Assembly: GCA_029948255.1 (NCBI GenBank)
Contig: JALIZF010001734.1
Span: 124,001 to 188,000 of the forward strand
Direction: 5' to 3'
DNA length: 64,000 nt
DNA from: Telmatactis stephensoni
Lineage: Eukaryota; Cnidaria; Anthozoa; Actiniaria; Isophelliidae
Shown here: in pieces, positions 1 through 19,890 of the stretch
How positions within the stretch are numbered: position 1 is the first letter of the stretch
Layout: every line of letters starts with the position of its first letter
The notes under the pieces: model-generated
Seen by the model: only the letters and a program-made list of their open reading frames with translations
Told to the model about the DNA's origin: nothing
The model's database searches: none
Program-made: the position numbers and the translations under genes

Positions 1-200
1 TGATTGACGCGTGTCACGCGTTCATTCTCTATGAGAACACACAGCACGCGCGCGCACATTTTCAAACTTTCTCCAAAGAACAAAGAAAATAAAACGGCTA
101 CACCTCGTGCTTCTCCTAACACTTCTCTCGTCTTCTTACAATTCCCGCGTGCTTCTATAACTCAACACAGCACGCTGCCTAGTTTTCTATTTCTACGTTA
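1..200. other. No gene seen at left edge
   Basis: This is unique-looking sequence with a CG-rich start. An open frame covers 4-237 but has no recognisable domain or splice context. I see nothing else. Confidence 0.4.
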
Positions 201-1140
201 TTGCACATTGCCGACCCAGTTAAGCAAAAATCTTTGATGTGGGCGCTTGACAGGCAATATGCGTCGTCGCTATTAAGATAACGTATTTGGTCTTGAAATG
301 CTCGCCATTCAGTTCACCGCGCGTGGCTTGGCAATCGTCCTGAAAAAAGGTTTACTTTATACAAGTTACATAATGAAAATTGATTTTTGAGTTCTCTGAG
401 TCCTTTCCTTATTTCAGTAGGTGAAGTTTTGCTTGTTTTAATCAGTAAAGGTGCAAACACAAGAAACGATTTCTGAGTTTCAGCGGATTTCAGTAGTTGC
501 AATGGTATGATACGGTACACCGAACATTACCTAGGCCTTTTTCTCAACTTCCTTTAAGGAAATTGTTTGAGCTTAATTGAAGTTAATTCATACAAGAAAG
601 TAATTTAACAAATACATATTCTATCAAAATAACGGGATCTTGCGATATTAAAAAAACTCGTTACATTTTTAAAGTAAAAATTGTTCCATACATACCCTCA
701 AAAGTACACTTTGTTGTCTTTCCTTCGGGTCTTGTCGAGAATGCTGTCTCCATGCAAGGTGGTCACAAACCATATGGTCCCTTCCAAGAGGAAATTAAAC
801 TTCGGAAGAATAAGATCATCTGACAGTACTGAATTGACAGTATTGAAAACCCTGGCTTGTAATTACCACCTTTTGACTATCATTTTTGTCGTGTCTCGAC
901 ATCAAACAACTTTTAACGGCTATATACGAATAGCTACTCCAGTAAAGAGATTGTTAACTTATAAAAGTCAACATCTTAACAACAGTTTTTTCATCAAATA
1001 GCTCACTTTAGTTGCTAAACGCACCAACATCAGAATATAGGAAAACGAAATAATTGTTCATGCCTTGTCTGAATAGACCTTTCCCGAATCCACATGAATA
1101 ATTAATCACCAAACTATGGATCCGAAGCTATAAGATGGAT
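201..1140. repeat. R1 repeat, copy A
   Basis: This is the first of three long, similar direct copies in the window; the others are at about 21190-23520 and 45540-47640. The alignable block starts near the shared GACAGGCAATATG motif and continues past the coding-like exon at 696-851 into a stretch ending GGATAAAA. All copies share orientation and lie outside the RTK genes, between or beside them. Copy A lacks the TTAA-flanked insert found in copy C and the 1.4-kb insert found in copy B. The shared block probably mediated, or was carried by, the tandem duplication of the locus. Confidence 0.8.
696..851 (-). pseudogene. R1 exon, copy A (frame broken)
   Basis: This is the homologue of the open exon at 21620-21778. 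The acceptor (CCAG) and donor (GTATGT) survive. Relative to the B copy it has lost 7 bp near the acceptor and gained 4 bp (TTGCATGGAG against TTGGAG). In the frame expected from a phase-1 acceptor it reaches TGA within the exon. I do not recognise the product. Confidence 0.5.
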
Positions 1141-1151
1141 AAAACGAATGA

Positions 1152-2870
1152 ATGCAAGCATGTATACAATTTGTCTGCGCATGTCTGTGTTTTTGGCTTG
1201 AAATTCATTTGCATATCGAATGCAAGAAATTTTATGTTGACATAAAATTTTGTTGGCGATCTCGTTCTCCAAAATTGTGTTCAACTACCGAAATACTAAG
1301 ACAACTGAAACATGAGCAGTCTACCTACCGCTAGTGCGTTGTGGATAATGATCGAAATCGAAGGTACACCGGATGGGATAATAGTATCACGCTTCATAAG
1401 CAGTCTGCCTACCGCTAGTGCGCTGTGGATAATTATTTAAATCGAAGACACCTGTTACGAGGGACTGCTGTGTAGGTCCAAACATGTAGGTTCCTAGCTT
1501 GCAAGAACTGGCGATGAACCTTTATTAATTCTAAGACAAGACAGTTCCTTCGCTGTAGTCTTTGTTTTATTATGTTTTAAGTGCTTGTATATACACTTCT
1601 AGTTCTAGGTCTAAAAGAGATAACTATCTATTTGAGTAACTCTTTTTTAATGTCCTGTGAGACAGGCCTCGGCCGCAAAGATGGGTGTTCTGGTAAACAC
1701 AATAAAATTGGACGGTGCCTTTTTCAATGTGATTAGTTGCACGTGAAATCATTGCCAATTATGGGAAACAGAGGCAAAATGAATGATGTCTGCTAGGATA
1801 TTGTTCCAGAGATGTCAAGGTTAAACTGTTTCTAGTTAGTCACGTGACACACTTCTTCACTTTGTAGACTTAAGAAGTGTTTGGGTTGTCCATGGAAATG
1901 AGTAGTAGGAAAGTGCCGGTTCTACGCCAGGGGCGCCAACCCCCCGCCCCCCCCCCCCCCCCCCCCCCCCAGGTGCATTTGTGGACGAAAGGAGTGAGCT
2001 GCAATGAGGTCATATGTATTTTTAGACGAAGTGCAATGAGTTACAGGGAATTACACGGGCTATACGGGCACTACCCCCTCCCCTTCCTGTGTAATCAGAG
2101 GAGATCGATTTGACGGGGGGCCCCATACGACCAGATCTAGTTTGAAAACGGCATTTTGAAGAGCGAAGCCGAGAACTAAACTTTCAAGAGGTTTCATTTT
2201 AATTATCAGTTCTACGTTCGGTTGCATGATAGCATCTAGTCTACGATTAAAGTAATCGATCAATATTTGCATGGTGTGTTCAATGTCACAAAATCTTGTG
2301 TAATAGTGTATCTTTCCTTCAAATTCGGTGATCCGTTCTTTCACACGGTCCCACAGTACATAAATGACTACGATTTTTCATCAGTATCTTTCACATATGA
2401 GATTGTTTCCAACCCAATTTCCAAGTGATCCCAAGCCAGCCTGGGAAGATGTCAATAAGCTTCGATAAACCCAACAGTACTTCGATAGTCTAAAGACTCA
2501 CTATATCATCGACTCCATTGTATATGATACACAGTTTTCTCATCCACCAGGCCTACATTTTCTTGTTTTTAAACTAATCATAGGACTGAAATAATTAAAC
2601 GGACAAAGAATTTTCCTTCCAACAAGGTCATCCCTATTTTTTTATTTAGATCTATACCGGTTCAGACTAACGGTAGGAATTTGGTTTTGAGTAACTTCTC
2701 GATTTTGTGTCATTTAAACAATAACTTCTCTATTCATCGATGACGTACCCTTCTAGCAAACCACGGGGTTAAGTGAAGAAACTCAATAAGACAACCACAC
2801 AGAAGTTGAACACTCGATGTTATTTTCGTTGAGAAATATACGCGAGAAATGCTGTAATTTTGGATTGCGG
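1152..2870. other. Unit-A-specific spacer with C24 tract
   Basis: This stretch separates R1-A from the conserved 3' flank of RTK-A and is not alignable by eye to the matching part of unit B (23530-24095). It holds a direct repeat of about 50 bp (near 1314-1365 and 1398-1448, shared core CTACCGCTAGTGCG), a run of 24 C at 1947-1970, and a coding-like minus-strand frame at about 2060-2375. No confident gene is seen. Confidence 0.5.
2060..2375 (-). CDS. Unrecognised coding-like fragment
   Basis: A minus-strand frame stays open for roughly 105 codons after a TGA TGA pair and reads like ordinary protein: WDRVKERITEFEGKIHYYTR, then a stretch with FNRRLDAIMQP and LGFALQNAVFKLDLV. Composition is balanced and not low-complexity. 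It has no obvious start, splice sites or known domain, and unit B has no counterpart. It may be a fragment of a captured or retrotransposed gene. I do not know the function. Confidence 0.3.
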
Positions 2871-3356
2871 AAATTTAGAAATCGGCAGGCAATGGCACCA
2901 ATTGATAATTATTTCCTACACGTCCGTAGCACTTGCACAAATTTTATCGGTATCTGATACATTTGGACACTCAGTCACGGCATGGTTTCGCTCAAACTGG
3001 TAAGATTCAACTTTGTATCGACCCACGTTTACATGTTTCAAGATGTTGAAGATCGTAACCTACGCCATAGACTCATTTAATTGCTGCTGATCTGAGTGCC
3101 ACGGATTTTTAGTCCAAACGTGCAGAATCAGCATAATTAACATATTATTTCTCCGACCAACGTCACTGTAGCAATTTCTAAAACTGTTCTTGTAAGTTTA
3201 AAGATTGTAAAGAAAAAGGTTAAATTCAGCATTCTGCAGTTCGGCCCCTTTCTGTCTATCCCTTTTGATCAGCAGCCATTATGCATACGGTCTATATATA
3301 GCGCCCATGCATATCACAATAGACATTCAGTTCCCATATTTCGGTTTGTATATAGT
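2871..3356 (-). other. RTK-A 3' flank (conserved with RTK-B)
   Basis: This is the sequence immediately downstream of the RTK-A stop. It aligns with 24100-24587 below RTK-B (shared GGCACCAATTGATAATTATT and neighbouring blocks), so the duplication included the 3' UTR or flank. I do not see a clean polyadenylation signal. Confidence 0.5.
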
Positions 3357-11721
<8,365 letters not shown>

Positions 11722-12260
11722 CTCAGACCATCGTTTCTATGATAGAAGAACTGAGTTGTAAGTGGTTTAATCGTTAACATCGCATTCAGCGCATGCCTTT
11801 CAATTTAATTTCTACATATGCGACTGGTAATGATGTTGTCGTCAACATCCGCCCACGGACATCCTGTCGTGCATAAAAAGGATTTTCATATAATTCTACT
11901 TTAATCACTTTAATCGATGGCTTAAGGTCACTGATGAGAGTTAAATACGTGTGCTACCGGATTCTTCCATTTACTTAGTCACATAATGATAAAGTCAGGC
12001 TTCAATTAGAAACAGTAAAAATTACTTGGTCCTGGTCACGTTCTTTAAACATATCAACGAATTCGAAATTTATAATCTCAAAAAATATATAAATAACTGT
12101 ATATTTAAGTGTCCAAGTCTTGTTGCGCTTGCGCACTAATTGGGGGACACTGTACTCTCACACACACTACATCTACATTATGTATTTTGCAAATAATCAC
12201 TCGACTCACAAAATAATAAAGTTTTGTCGATTTCATCAGTCAGGAGACGGAACATGGAAA
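11722..12260. other. RTK-A upstream region
   Basis: This is 5' flank shared with RTK-B (40858-42000) up to the GATTTCATCAGTCAGGAGACGG block. The promoter should lie here but no TATA box or initiator is convincing. A second stretch related to the LINE-like piece (ACTAATTGGGGGACACTG) is at about 12136-12155. Confidence 0.45.
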
Positions 12261-13563
12261 TCACCAACATGGAAATCCATCATTAGTCGGGCGGCTAGCC
12301 CGACTTTAGTTCTACCTTTTGGTCTTCTGTCACGTCGCGTTTAGTCCTCCCATGATGCTTTACGAACTCGACAACAGGGATCCCATTCATGTCTTACGAT
12401 AGCCACATGTCGATCGAACTTCGAGAAGGGAGCGAAGGGAAGATATATGTTTACAAGACTTTTATAGAAGATGTCGAAGAAATTACTTGCTATAAAGACG
12501 CTCAAATCACATACAAATGCACACACCGTCCGCGATAGACCCACACTAAAAGATGTCTATGAGCGTACATTTCGACCCGGGTTGTTTCAAGAACTGTCTA
12601 ACATGTTGAACATGTCTACTTGTGTCTAATATGGAAAACAAGCTAAAACGAGTTCTCACTAGTTCACACCAGATCGATGATGATCATAGCAAAAATATTA
12701 CAAATGACAATACAAATGACAGTGACAAAAATGAAAGTCACAAAATGCTAAGTGATATTTTTTCGAGAGGGCAATGTTCTGTTACGGGTCATTTTGCGTG
12801 TTACTGTTCGAATCGAAGCTCGTCTACGGGCCCAATCAATTCAAGCCAAGATAATAAGTATAAAGTGAGGTCGCACTGAGAATCTCTGCAATATATTTGG
12901 TTACCCTATGAAAGAAAATTTTATACTTTGTATGTGATGGAATTGTATTTATCATTCGTTTCATCTAAAGCGTCAAATACAGTAGACAATGCGTTATCTT
13001 TGACCGTGATGCAACTAGCTTTTTAAAATCAGTTAGTTTTATAATCATTGCCGCCAACGCTAGCCGTTTGTGATTGTTTGAAAAATTGCTTTTACTCAAA
13101 GTGCTAAATATTTTAAACAGTCATAGTGTGTGTCCGACACTGATCCTGGAGAATTATGTTTTGTAGTTCAACATTGAAGGTCAACTAGCAATGTTCGTCA
13201 CACAACGCACAAGAGATAGACAAGAAACATTTCATATATCAGAGAAAGCGGTGTACTTTCGTGAGTTTTAGGGGAACAGTTCTGCTAACGTGGATACACC
13301 AGCTGTTTTCTGCTCGCAGCACTTAACTTTCTATTAGAATGAACCATAGCAGTTATCTCACGTCGCAAGTGTTTATCTTCGCGCTGCAAACACATACAAT
13401 TTTACGCTCAAGTAGCCCGACTTCACGCTTCATTAGCGTCTAGTTAATTTAGTTCCGATGGATGGTGTGTGTGCACTGTGTGTGTGTGTTCTTAAACCCA
13501 TGGAATAAAGGATTGGCAGTTGAGCAGCAAAATTGAAGAACAATTTATCAGAAAAGTTCAATA
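12261..13563. other. Unit-A-specific sequence left of the transposon
   Basis: This is absent from the matching point of unit B (~42000-42040). It contains one open frame at 12622-12879 with a Ser/Asn/Asp-rich product and no recognised domain, which I do not call as a gene. Nothing else is seen. Confidence 0.4.
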
Positions 13564-13569
13564 AGCCAC

Positions 13570-13850
13570 AGGAAAAATCAGATATCTTACACACTATGTA
13601 AAAATCATGTCAATATACATTTACATGGTTTTAACATAGTATGTAAATAATAAGACCATGTAAAAACCATGTCAATACGTTTTACATGGTTCGAAAACCA
13701 TGTAAATTTTTGAGAGAATTTCTTCTTCTATCAGTAAACCATGTAAATGTCATGTAAGAGTTAGACCATGTAAATATACGGTAAAAACCATGTAAAAACC
13801 AAAGAGAATCCAAGTGCATTATACCATGTAAAAATCGTGGAAATGCATAG
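13570..13850. repeat. Left subterminal ACCATGTAAA array
   Basis: Several copies of ACCATGTAAA and its complement TTTACATGGT lie within 280 bp of the left end. In CACTA elements such arrays are transposase-binding sites; that role here is inferred. Confidence 0.75.
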
Positions 13851-14643
13851 TAGATATGATTATTCAGTATCAACAACACGCACAAACTCAGTAATGATTT
13901 AGAATCTTTACTCATACTCGATCTCGTACTCAGATCTGAAGTTCGCTTGAACATCAGATCCTAAAATATTTTAGCATTGTATAAAATGATGCCTTAGAAC
14001 AGAGTTTCTGCAAGGTTTACAAGATAATAACCAAAACATTTAGAAAAGTCATATCTGCGTGACAATGGTCAAGGCACGCACACGGAAATTATCACGCTTG
14101 CCTTCAAACGAGATTAAACATTTCTTGAAAAGAAATTTTTCCCTTGGTTTAGGATAGATAGATAGAAAGTATTTTGTATAATTTCATTGTGTATTACTGT
14201 CCATTATCTAGCGTCATTTGGAGGTCAAAGAAGAGGTGGTGGTGGCTGGTAATGGCTGAAGTGACCGGCCTTTGATTCTTCTATGTAAAGAGGGGGGGAG
14301 AAAAAAACCAGCTTAAAAACACTTCAAAACAAGAAAAAAGCATACAAAAAAGATGAAAAGACAATATTTACGACAATATTTGCTACATAAGTTTGCCTGG
14401 GGTGCCTGTGGTAGTACTAACAAGGAAAACTGGTATCTAACCAAATTTAACCAATGAACGCTCCGCATTTGATCACATGGTGTTTTTGAATATTGGCGGA
14501 CACGGCAGCCATTTTCAATTCGAACGTTGAGGATGACTCATTAGATGGAGAGTTTTGCTCAATAATTCATTTCTTTTATGCTAAAAGTTTATTCAGATGC
14601 CGTCCACTGATGTAAAGAAGATTTAGACAGCTCTGTAAGCGCA

Positions 14644-14743
14644 ATGAACACAGTTCTTGAAGAAGAATACAGGATTTCAAATATCGAATACCGACTGACT
14701 GTGAATGTTTCTCGAAGCTTGTGTGGACTTGATTTTGAAGTTG
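14644..14743 (+). CDS. Possible captured first exon inside the transposon
   Basis: ATG opens MNTVLEEEYRISNIEYRLTV and about 13 more codons, then meets a consensus donor (TTG|GTAAGTC). It lies in the element's unique interior. It could be a captured host exon or a relic of transposase gene structure; no partner exon is recognised, so it may be chance. Confidence 0.25.
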
Positions 14744-14749
14744 GTAAGT

Positions 14750-16220
14750 CACATTTATTGTAGTATTACGGTAGAAACAGTACAGGAGTTTAAGAATTGG
14801 TTCACTTTGAGGTTTTGGTTCGCCTAAAGATTATAAATTTAAGTTTTACGCTGTGTTTATAGTGAGTAAAATTCAAGGATCACGCTCAGATCGAATCCCA
14901 CCCTGAAAACTACATGTAGTTTCAGTCACAAATTAGAGTAGTCTTTCCGGCTTGTTTCGATTGTATTTAAGCTTTTTTAGTTATTGCAAGACTTTATATT
15001 ATAAACTGCAATGATGAATGATAAAACCAGCATTTTTATGCATTTATTTCAACATGAATCTGGCGTGATTCTGTCAGGTATTTGCCGTTTATGAACGAAA
15101 TTATTTCTGCCAAACATTGTACTTAGTTCCGTATATTTGTTGTGGCTTTAAATTATTTTGGGTTAGAAAAGCTGCGAGATCAATTTTAATTTGAATTTTT
15201 CCTCGATTATGAAGATTTGCTAACAAATTGGAATCTAAGAATTAGAAAACACGACATCACAGCAAAACATTGAAGTTTATAAGTGTACAGTAACTGTGTG
15301 CTGGCGAGATGTTATACTTCATTGGTGAATAATCCCGGCGAATAATGAATACTTGAATAACAAATCATTATTTTGTTTCAGGTTGACAATACAGAAAGTA
15401 ACTGTAATAATCAAGAATGGAATGAAATCAAATTGTTCAGTAATTACCTTGTATCTATGTGTATCAGATAAGTAATGTAATTTGGCACTATACAAGATTC
15501 CATACCCTTTATGGTGATGCACATACTTTGAAATGTTTGTATTATTAGCTATTTCAAAAGCTGTTTATGCATTACTAGTTTTTGCCATCATACTTTTACT
15601 ACTGAGAGTACACAAACGACTACAATGGGAAATTGCTGAAGCAGTGTGATGTGGAGTAGTCTTACTGTTTTAAAACCATAGTACTGTTATACTAAAGGCA
15701 GTGTTACATTGTGCAATTTTGTGTGCAACTTGTCTTGCAGTGTCATTTCAACACAAGTTTAACAATTTCAGCATGTAGCATACCCTATGTTGCTACAATC
15801 ATGACACAAGTATTTGCAATCATTGCAAACAGAAGAATTTGGAAGTAATTTTCAAATGCAGTATTTTTTTTCTCAGCAGTGCAGGGTATGTTATGTTTTA
15901 GTATTGCAGGGGTTTCATTAATAGGTGGTTACCGGAGGTTTATTGCCATCTGTTTTTCCATTCACTGTCAGCTATATTTTCTAGTTATACAATATTTTAA
16001 TTGTAGGACATCTGTATTTCAGACGGCTATCTTTAGTAGTGGAACCTGCTATTGCTAATGTTAATGAAACCCCTGGTAGTGGTTTATGCCACTTGTTTGA
16101 CAATGCCATTCCAAGACAAATTGTTGACAAAATTGCACCATGTAACAACTCAGGCATGTTATTTAGGCATGTCTTTTTTCCAGAGTGTGAATAAACACAT
16201 TTAATGTAATTACTCTTTCA
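14750..16220. other. Transposon interior, no gene seen
   Basis: AT-rich sequence without an open frame over 70 codons. I see no repeat or RNA structure of note. Confidence 0.4.
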
Positions 16221-16271
16221 TCTTAAGACTGTGAAATTGAGTTTTGGTCTTCAAGTGATATTGAGGTTTCT

Positions 16272-16745
16272 TAAAACTTTACGCTGTGTCTATTTGACCG
16301 GCAGCTGGTCAATGACCTCGAATTCCTATTTGACCGGCAGTTTTCAAATCTTCCAATACTTCCCCGAAAAAACAACAACATTTGTACACCATCTAAAGTA
16401 TTCTATCTTTATTTAGGAATGGTAAGCGGTTACAACTACCATTGTAATGTTTGATTAACTCTATTTGCCTAGCTTCGGCACAGAGTACAACGACCAGGAT
16501 TGAATTTTTCTAAGTGTCTTTTGGTCGCTCGTTCTACTCTGTGCCGGGGCTAGAGAAAAATAATTAGTTGGACACTACAGCGCTAACTATGACCGCTTAC
16601 CATTTCTAAATAAAGATAGTGTAGGTGGTGTATGAATGTTTTATTTGGGGAAATATTGGAAAATTTGAAAACTGCCGGTCAAATATGAATTCGAGGACAT
16701 TGACCGGCTGCTGGTCAAATAGCCACAGCGAAAACTTTAAGCTTG
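16272..16745. repeat. Large imperfect inverted repeat inside the transposon
   Basis: Arms of about 200 bp converge near 16510. They share TTTGACCGGCAGCTGGTCAA-type blocks, the AATAAAGATA segment and a central CTAGC-CGGCACAGAGTA hairpin. It is probably a fold-back element nested in the CACTA-like element. Confidence 0.65.
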
Positions 16746-17690
16746 GTCGTGCTGAGTTTCGCTTGTCATATGACTTCATGGTGAGAAAAATAGGAATTTC
16801 AAAATAGGTTGGCAGTTTTAAAGTGAATCTAGAATCTTTGATGAAAAGTTGTTTATACCAATGCCACCAACAAATCTGTCTGGAATGGTTGGATTTTATT
16901 CTTTGCTGAAGAAGAAAATAGAAACATTCAAATGCTTGCCCTGGTCACTTGACCTTCTTTGCTAATTATTTCAAACAGATTAATGTTGGTGTCACAGAGA
17001 GTGACCTTTGTAGACCTCTTGTAGCATGTTGGAATTCAGCTCAATCTGGGGGACAAAACAATGAATTTTAATTCTCAAGAAAGCAAAAGTATATTGTTTT
17101 GTCCCCCAGATTGAGCTGATCTAATGTCATGTGCAATGAATCTATAGGTCCAAACATTGTTTATCCACCTAAAAACTGCCACCCATTTTGAAATTCCTAT
17201 TTTTCTCACCATGAAGTCACGTGACCACCAAAACTCAGCATGACCAAACTTATAATTTTAAGGAACCTAAATATCACTTCAGGATTAATGTATGATGTAA
17301 AATGTCATTTAGGGCTCTTGAATCTACATATTTTGATACTGGCAAATTCAAAAATGAACATACTGTAATGTTGTTTTAGTACAATTATTTGCACCTTGGT
17401 TGCTAGAGTCCAGAAACATTATGCAAATTGTTTATTGTTCTCTACAGAAATGTTGCATGTTTGCATGATTTTTCTGTTATTCCACAACTTACCCAAATAT
17501 CCTAAGATACTAATTTTTAGCAGGATTTTCAGTTTTGTGTAATATGTTTGTTTCTACAATCAGCATCCTAAGGTAATTTTAAGTTTGCCAAAAAATAGCA
17601 GTGTTACTGCTTTGAGACATTTGACATCTATTAAACAGTGTTCCATTCAAAGTAGTTTCCTTGTTTTTAAATACTTAAGATTTTTTGGTG
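16746..17690. repeat. Secondary inverted repeats in transposon interior
   Basis: A 27-bp perfect hairpin pair (CAGCTCAATCTGGGGGACAA and its complement) spans about 17037-17118. Sequence around 16760-16830 (TTCATGGTGAGAAAAATAGG) recurs inverted at about 17185-17270. Confidence 0.65.
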
Positions 17691-18400
17691 TTTAAAAATA
17701 TCCATATAGTCTGTACATGGTTTGCCTGCAAGAAATACGTGGGTTTTATAGGGTTTTTACAGGGTTTCGTGGGGGATTTACATGGTTTGTCTGCACGAAA
17801 TACACGGGTTTCACAGGGTTTTTACATGGTTTCGTGGAGAATTTACATGGTTTGCCTGTATAAAATACATGGGTTTCACAGGGTTTTTACAGGGTTTCAT
17901 GAAGGATTTACATGGTTTGTCTGCACGAAATACATGGGTCTTACAGGGATTTTACATGATTTTGTGAGGGATTTACATGGTTTGCCTGTATAAAATACAT
18001 GGGTTTCACAGGGTTTTTACAGGGTTTCATAGAGGATTTACATGGTTTGTTTGCATAATTTACATGGATTTTACTGTATTTTTACATGGTTTCTTGGAGG
18101 AATTACATGGTTTGCCTGCACAAAATACATGGGTTTAACAGAGTTTTTACAGGGTTTTCACAGGGTTTTGTGGAAGATTTACATGCTTTGTGAACCAAAA
18201 AATACATGGATTTGACATAGTATTTACACTATTAATGATGGTTTTTACACAGTTACCATGAGTTTTACATAATTTTTACATGATATTGTTACATGGTTTT
18301 TACATGACCATTGTACTTTTACATACCCTGTAAAAGTACCATACCTATGTAAATTTCAATTTACTGTATCTTTACATGGTTTTGACATGATTTTTACATA
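17690..18400. repeat. Right subterminal TTTACATGG minisatellite
   Basis: Degenerate tandem units of about 60-75 bp alternate TTTACATGGTTTG, AAATACATGGGTTTCACAGG and GGTTTTTACAGGGTTTC. Near 18300-18400 they collapse to shorter TTTACATGGTTTT motifs. The density and the opposite orientation relative to the left end match CACTA subterminal regions. The open frame over 17685-17993 is a by-product of the repeat. Confidence 0.8.
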
Positions 18401-18569
18401 GTGTGTAAGATATCTGATTTTTCCTGTGAGCGAGAATGTAGCAATAAAGGAGACTGAGTGATCTGTTTCGTACCTTGGATGGGTAACTTTAGACAAACAA
18501 AGGGCGTTTGCTGAATCAATCATGATCAATGTTTAAGACTCTAAATGGTTACTGAAATTCCAGATGATC

Positions 18570-19890
18570 TTTCAAGATGTATTGATCGTAGTGATGTTAC
18601 TATCATTGAGAAATACTGAGCGCAAGTTAGCTGTTCCTTTGCCATAAACAAATTACAATAAGAAAATTTTAGTTTTAGTGTTACTGTAAAGCAATCTGCC
18701 AAATGAACTAAGATCACTGAGCTCCCACTTTAAGGTATTTTAAAACTTACTTGCGCTGTAGATCTGCTGCTTTCTTCGACTGCTGATCTTGTTTTTAACA
18801 TACATATATAGTACGAAAACTACCCGCAATTTGACATCGACAATCTTGTAAAGCAGTTTGGATTTAAATTTTCTTATTTTACTGTGAATTTATATATATA
18901 CATGTGGTATATATATTATAGCTAGATTTAGTGTACCTTTTTAGATCTTTTAGGATTTTATTATGTACAAATAATGGTGACTTAATTGCTCTAGGTGTTT
19001 TAGGTGTAATTCATCAATGTCCATACATGCCCCACATTTTGGTAAACACCCGGAGCGGCTAAGTTATACAAATTAATGTTTCTGTGCGCTTCCTTATCTT
19101 AATGATCAAAATTGAAAAACATGCAAATTCTTAGTTAGAACGAATACTACCTAGTAAACATAAAAACAAAGATTCCTAACATGAGTGAATTCGTATTTCA
19201 TTGGTGATATCTCAACTTGTTTTCGTTTAGCCGGAGGCACTAAAAACAATTACCAGGGACAATTTGCTTTAATATATAAACGGGAACTAATGTTCCCATT
19301 CATATAAACGGAGCCACAACACGGTAAGTGGCCATACGAGTAAATTTATGTGTAATGTATCGCATTATTTGGCTAAAGGTTTTTCATGGTTTTCAATTTT
19401 CAGATCGAGGTTTTTTAATTAGTCGTTTACTCCATTTTACTACTATTCTATTTTTTTTATTACTGTTCTTTTTTCCCTTGTTGAGCCCTTCATCCCCTGG
19501 GACGTTTTACATGATTGTAAATTCTATTGCCTGTTTGCAATAGACGTCATATCTGCTCTAGTGAACATTTTTTCTCAGCTGAATGACAAATTTTCAATAG
19601 AATACTGTATGATTGAGAACACATGAAGGGCAATGTTTGCCCGTCATTTGAAGCTAGATAATGAGATTCAAGGACTTTTATCAGCTGATTGAAAACAGGC
19701 AATTTCATTTACGATGTACATTCAATAAACAAAGACCACTAATGAGGCTTTCACTCACTGACCAGTTCATCCACTGAGGGCTAAATAATTACCGTTTTTT
19801 CTTATTACTCGGTTCTTAGAAAAATAATGTGAAGGTTTTAAATTGCCTTCTTTTTATTACTTGTGAGGCTTTTAAAATCTTTACAACATT
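18570..19890. repeat. Rend repeat, copy A
   Basis: It is alignable to 42040-44700 in unit B in the same order, starting at TTAGCTGTTCCTTTGCCATA, through CTAGATCTGCTGC-like and CCCGGAGCGGCT blocks, to the TTTTAAATTGCCTTCTTT region. Copy A lacks a 1.3-kb insertion and a 130-bp hairpin seen in copy B. No gene is seen. Confidence 0.75.

Larger units (their letters stand above)
13567..18428. mobile_element. Non-autonomous CACTA/EnSpm-like DNA transposon
   Basis: The ends are 47-bp perfect inverted repeats beginning CACAGGAAAAATCAGATATC, flanked by a 3-bp direct duplication AGC (13564-13566 and 18429-18431). CACAG/CACTA ends, 3-bp duplications and inverted subterminal motif arrays are hallmarks of the CACTA/EnSpm superfamily. 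Here ACCATGTAAA-type motifs fill 13570-13850 and TTTACATGGTTT-type motifs fill 17690-18400. No transposase-like frame is present, so movement would need a helper. The whole element is missing from unit B, so it inserted after duplication or was lost from B. Confidence 0.85.

Noticed and set aside
1947..1970. C24 tract as a functional G-quadruplex
   Set aside because: The run could fold on the other strand, but homopolymers this long are often length-uncertain and nothing nearby supports a role.
17685..17993. 102-residue open frame
   Set aside because: It lies wholly in the TTTACATGG minisatellite, and an overlapping frame gives a similar repeat peptide. It is a by-product of the repeat.
17690..18400. 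CRISPR-like array
   Set aside because: Units are degenerate and lack unique spacers, and the genome is eukaryotic.
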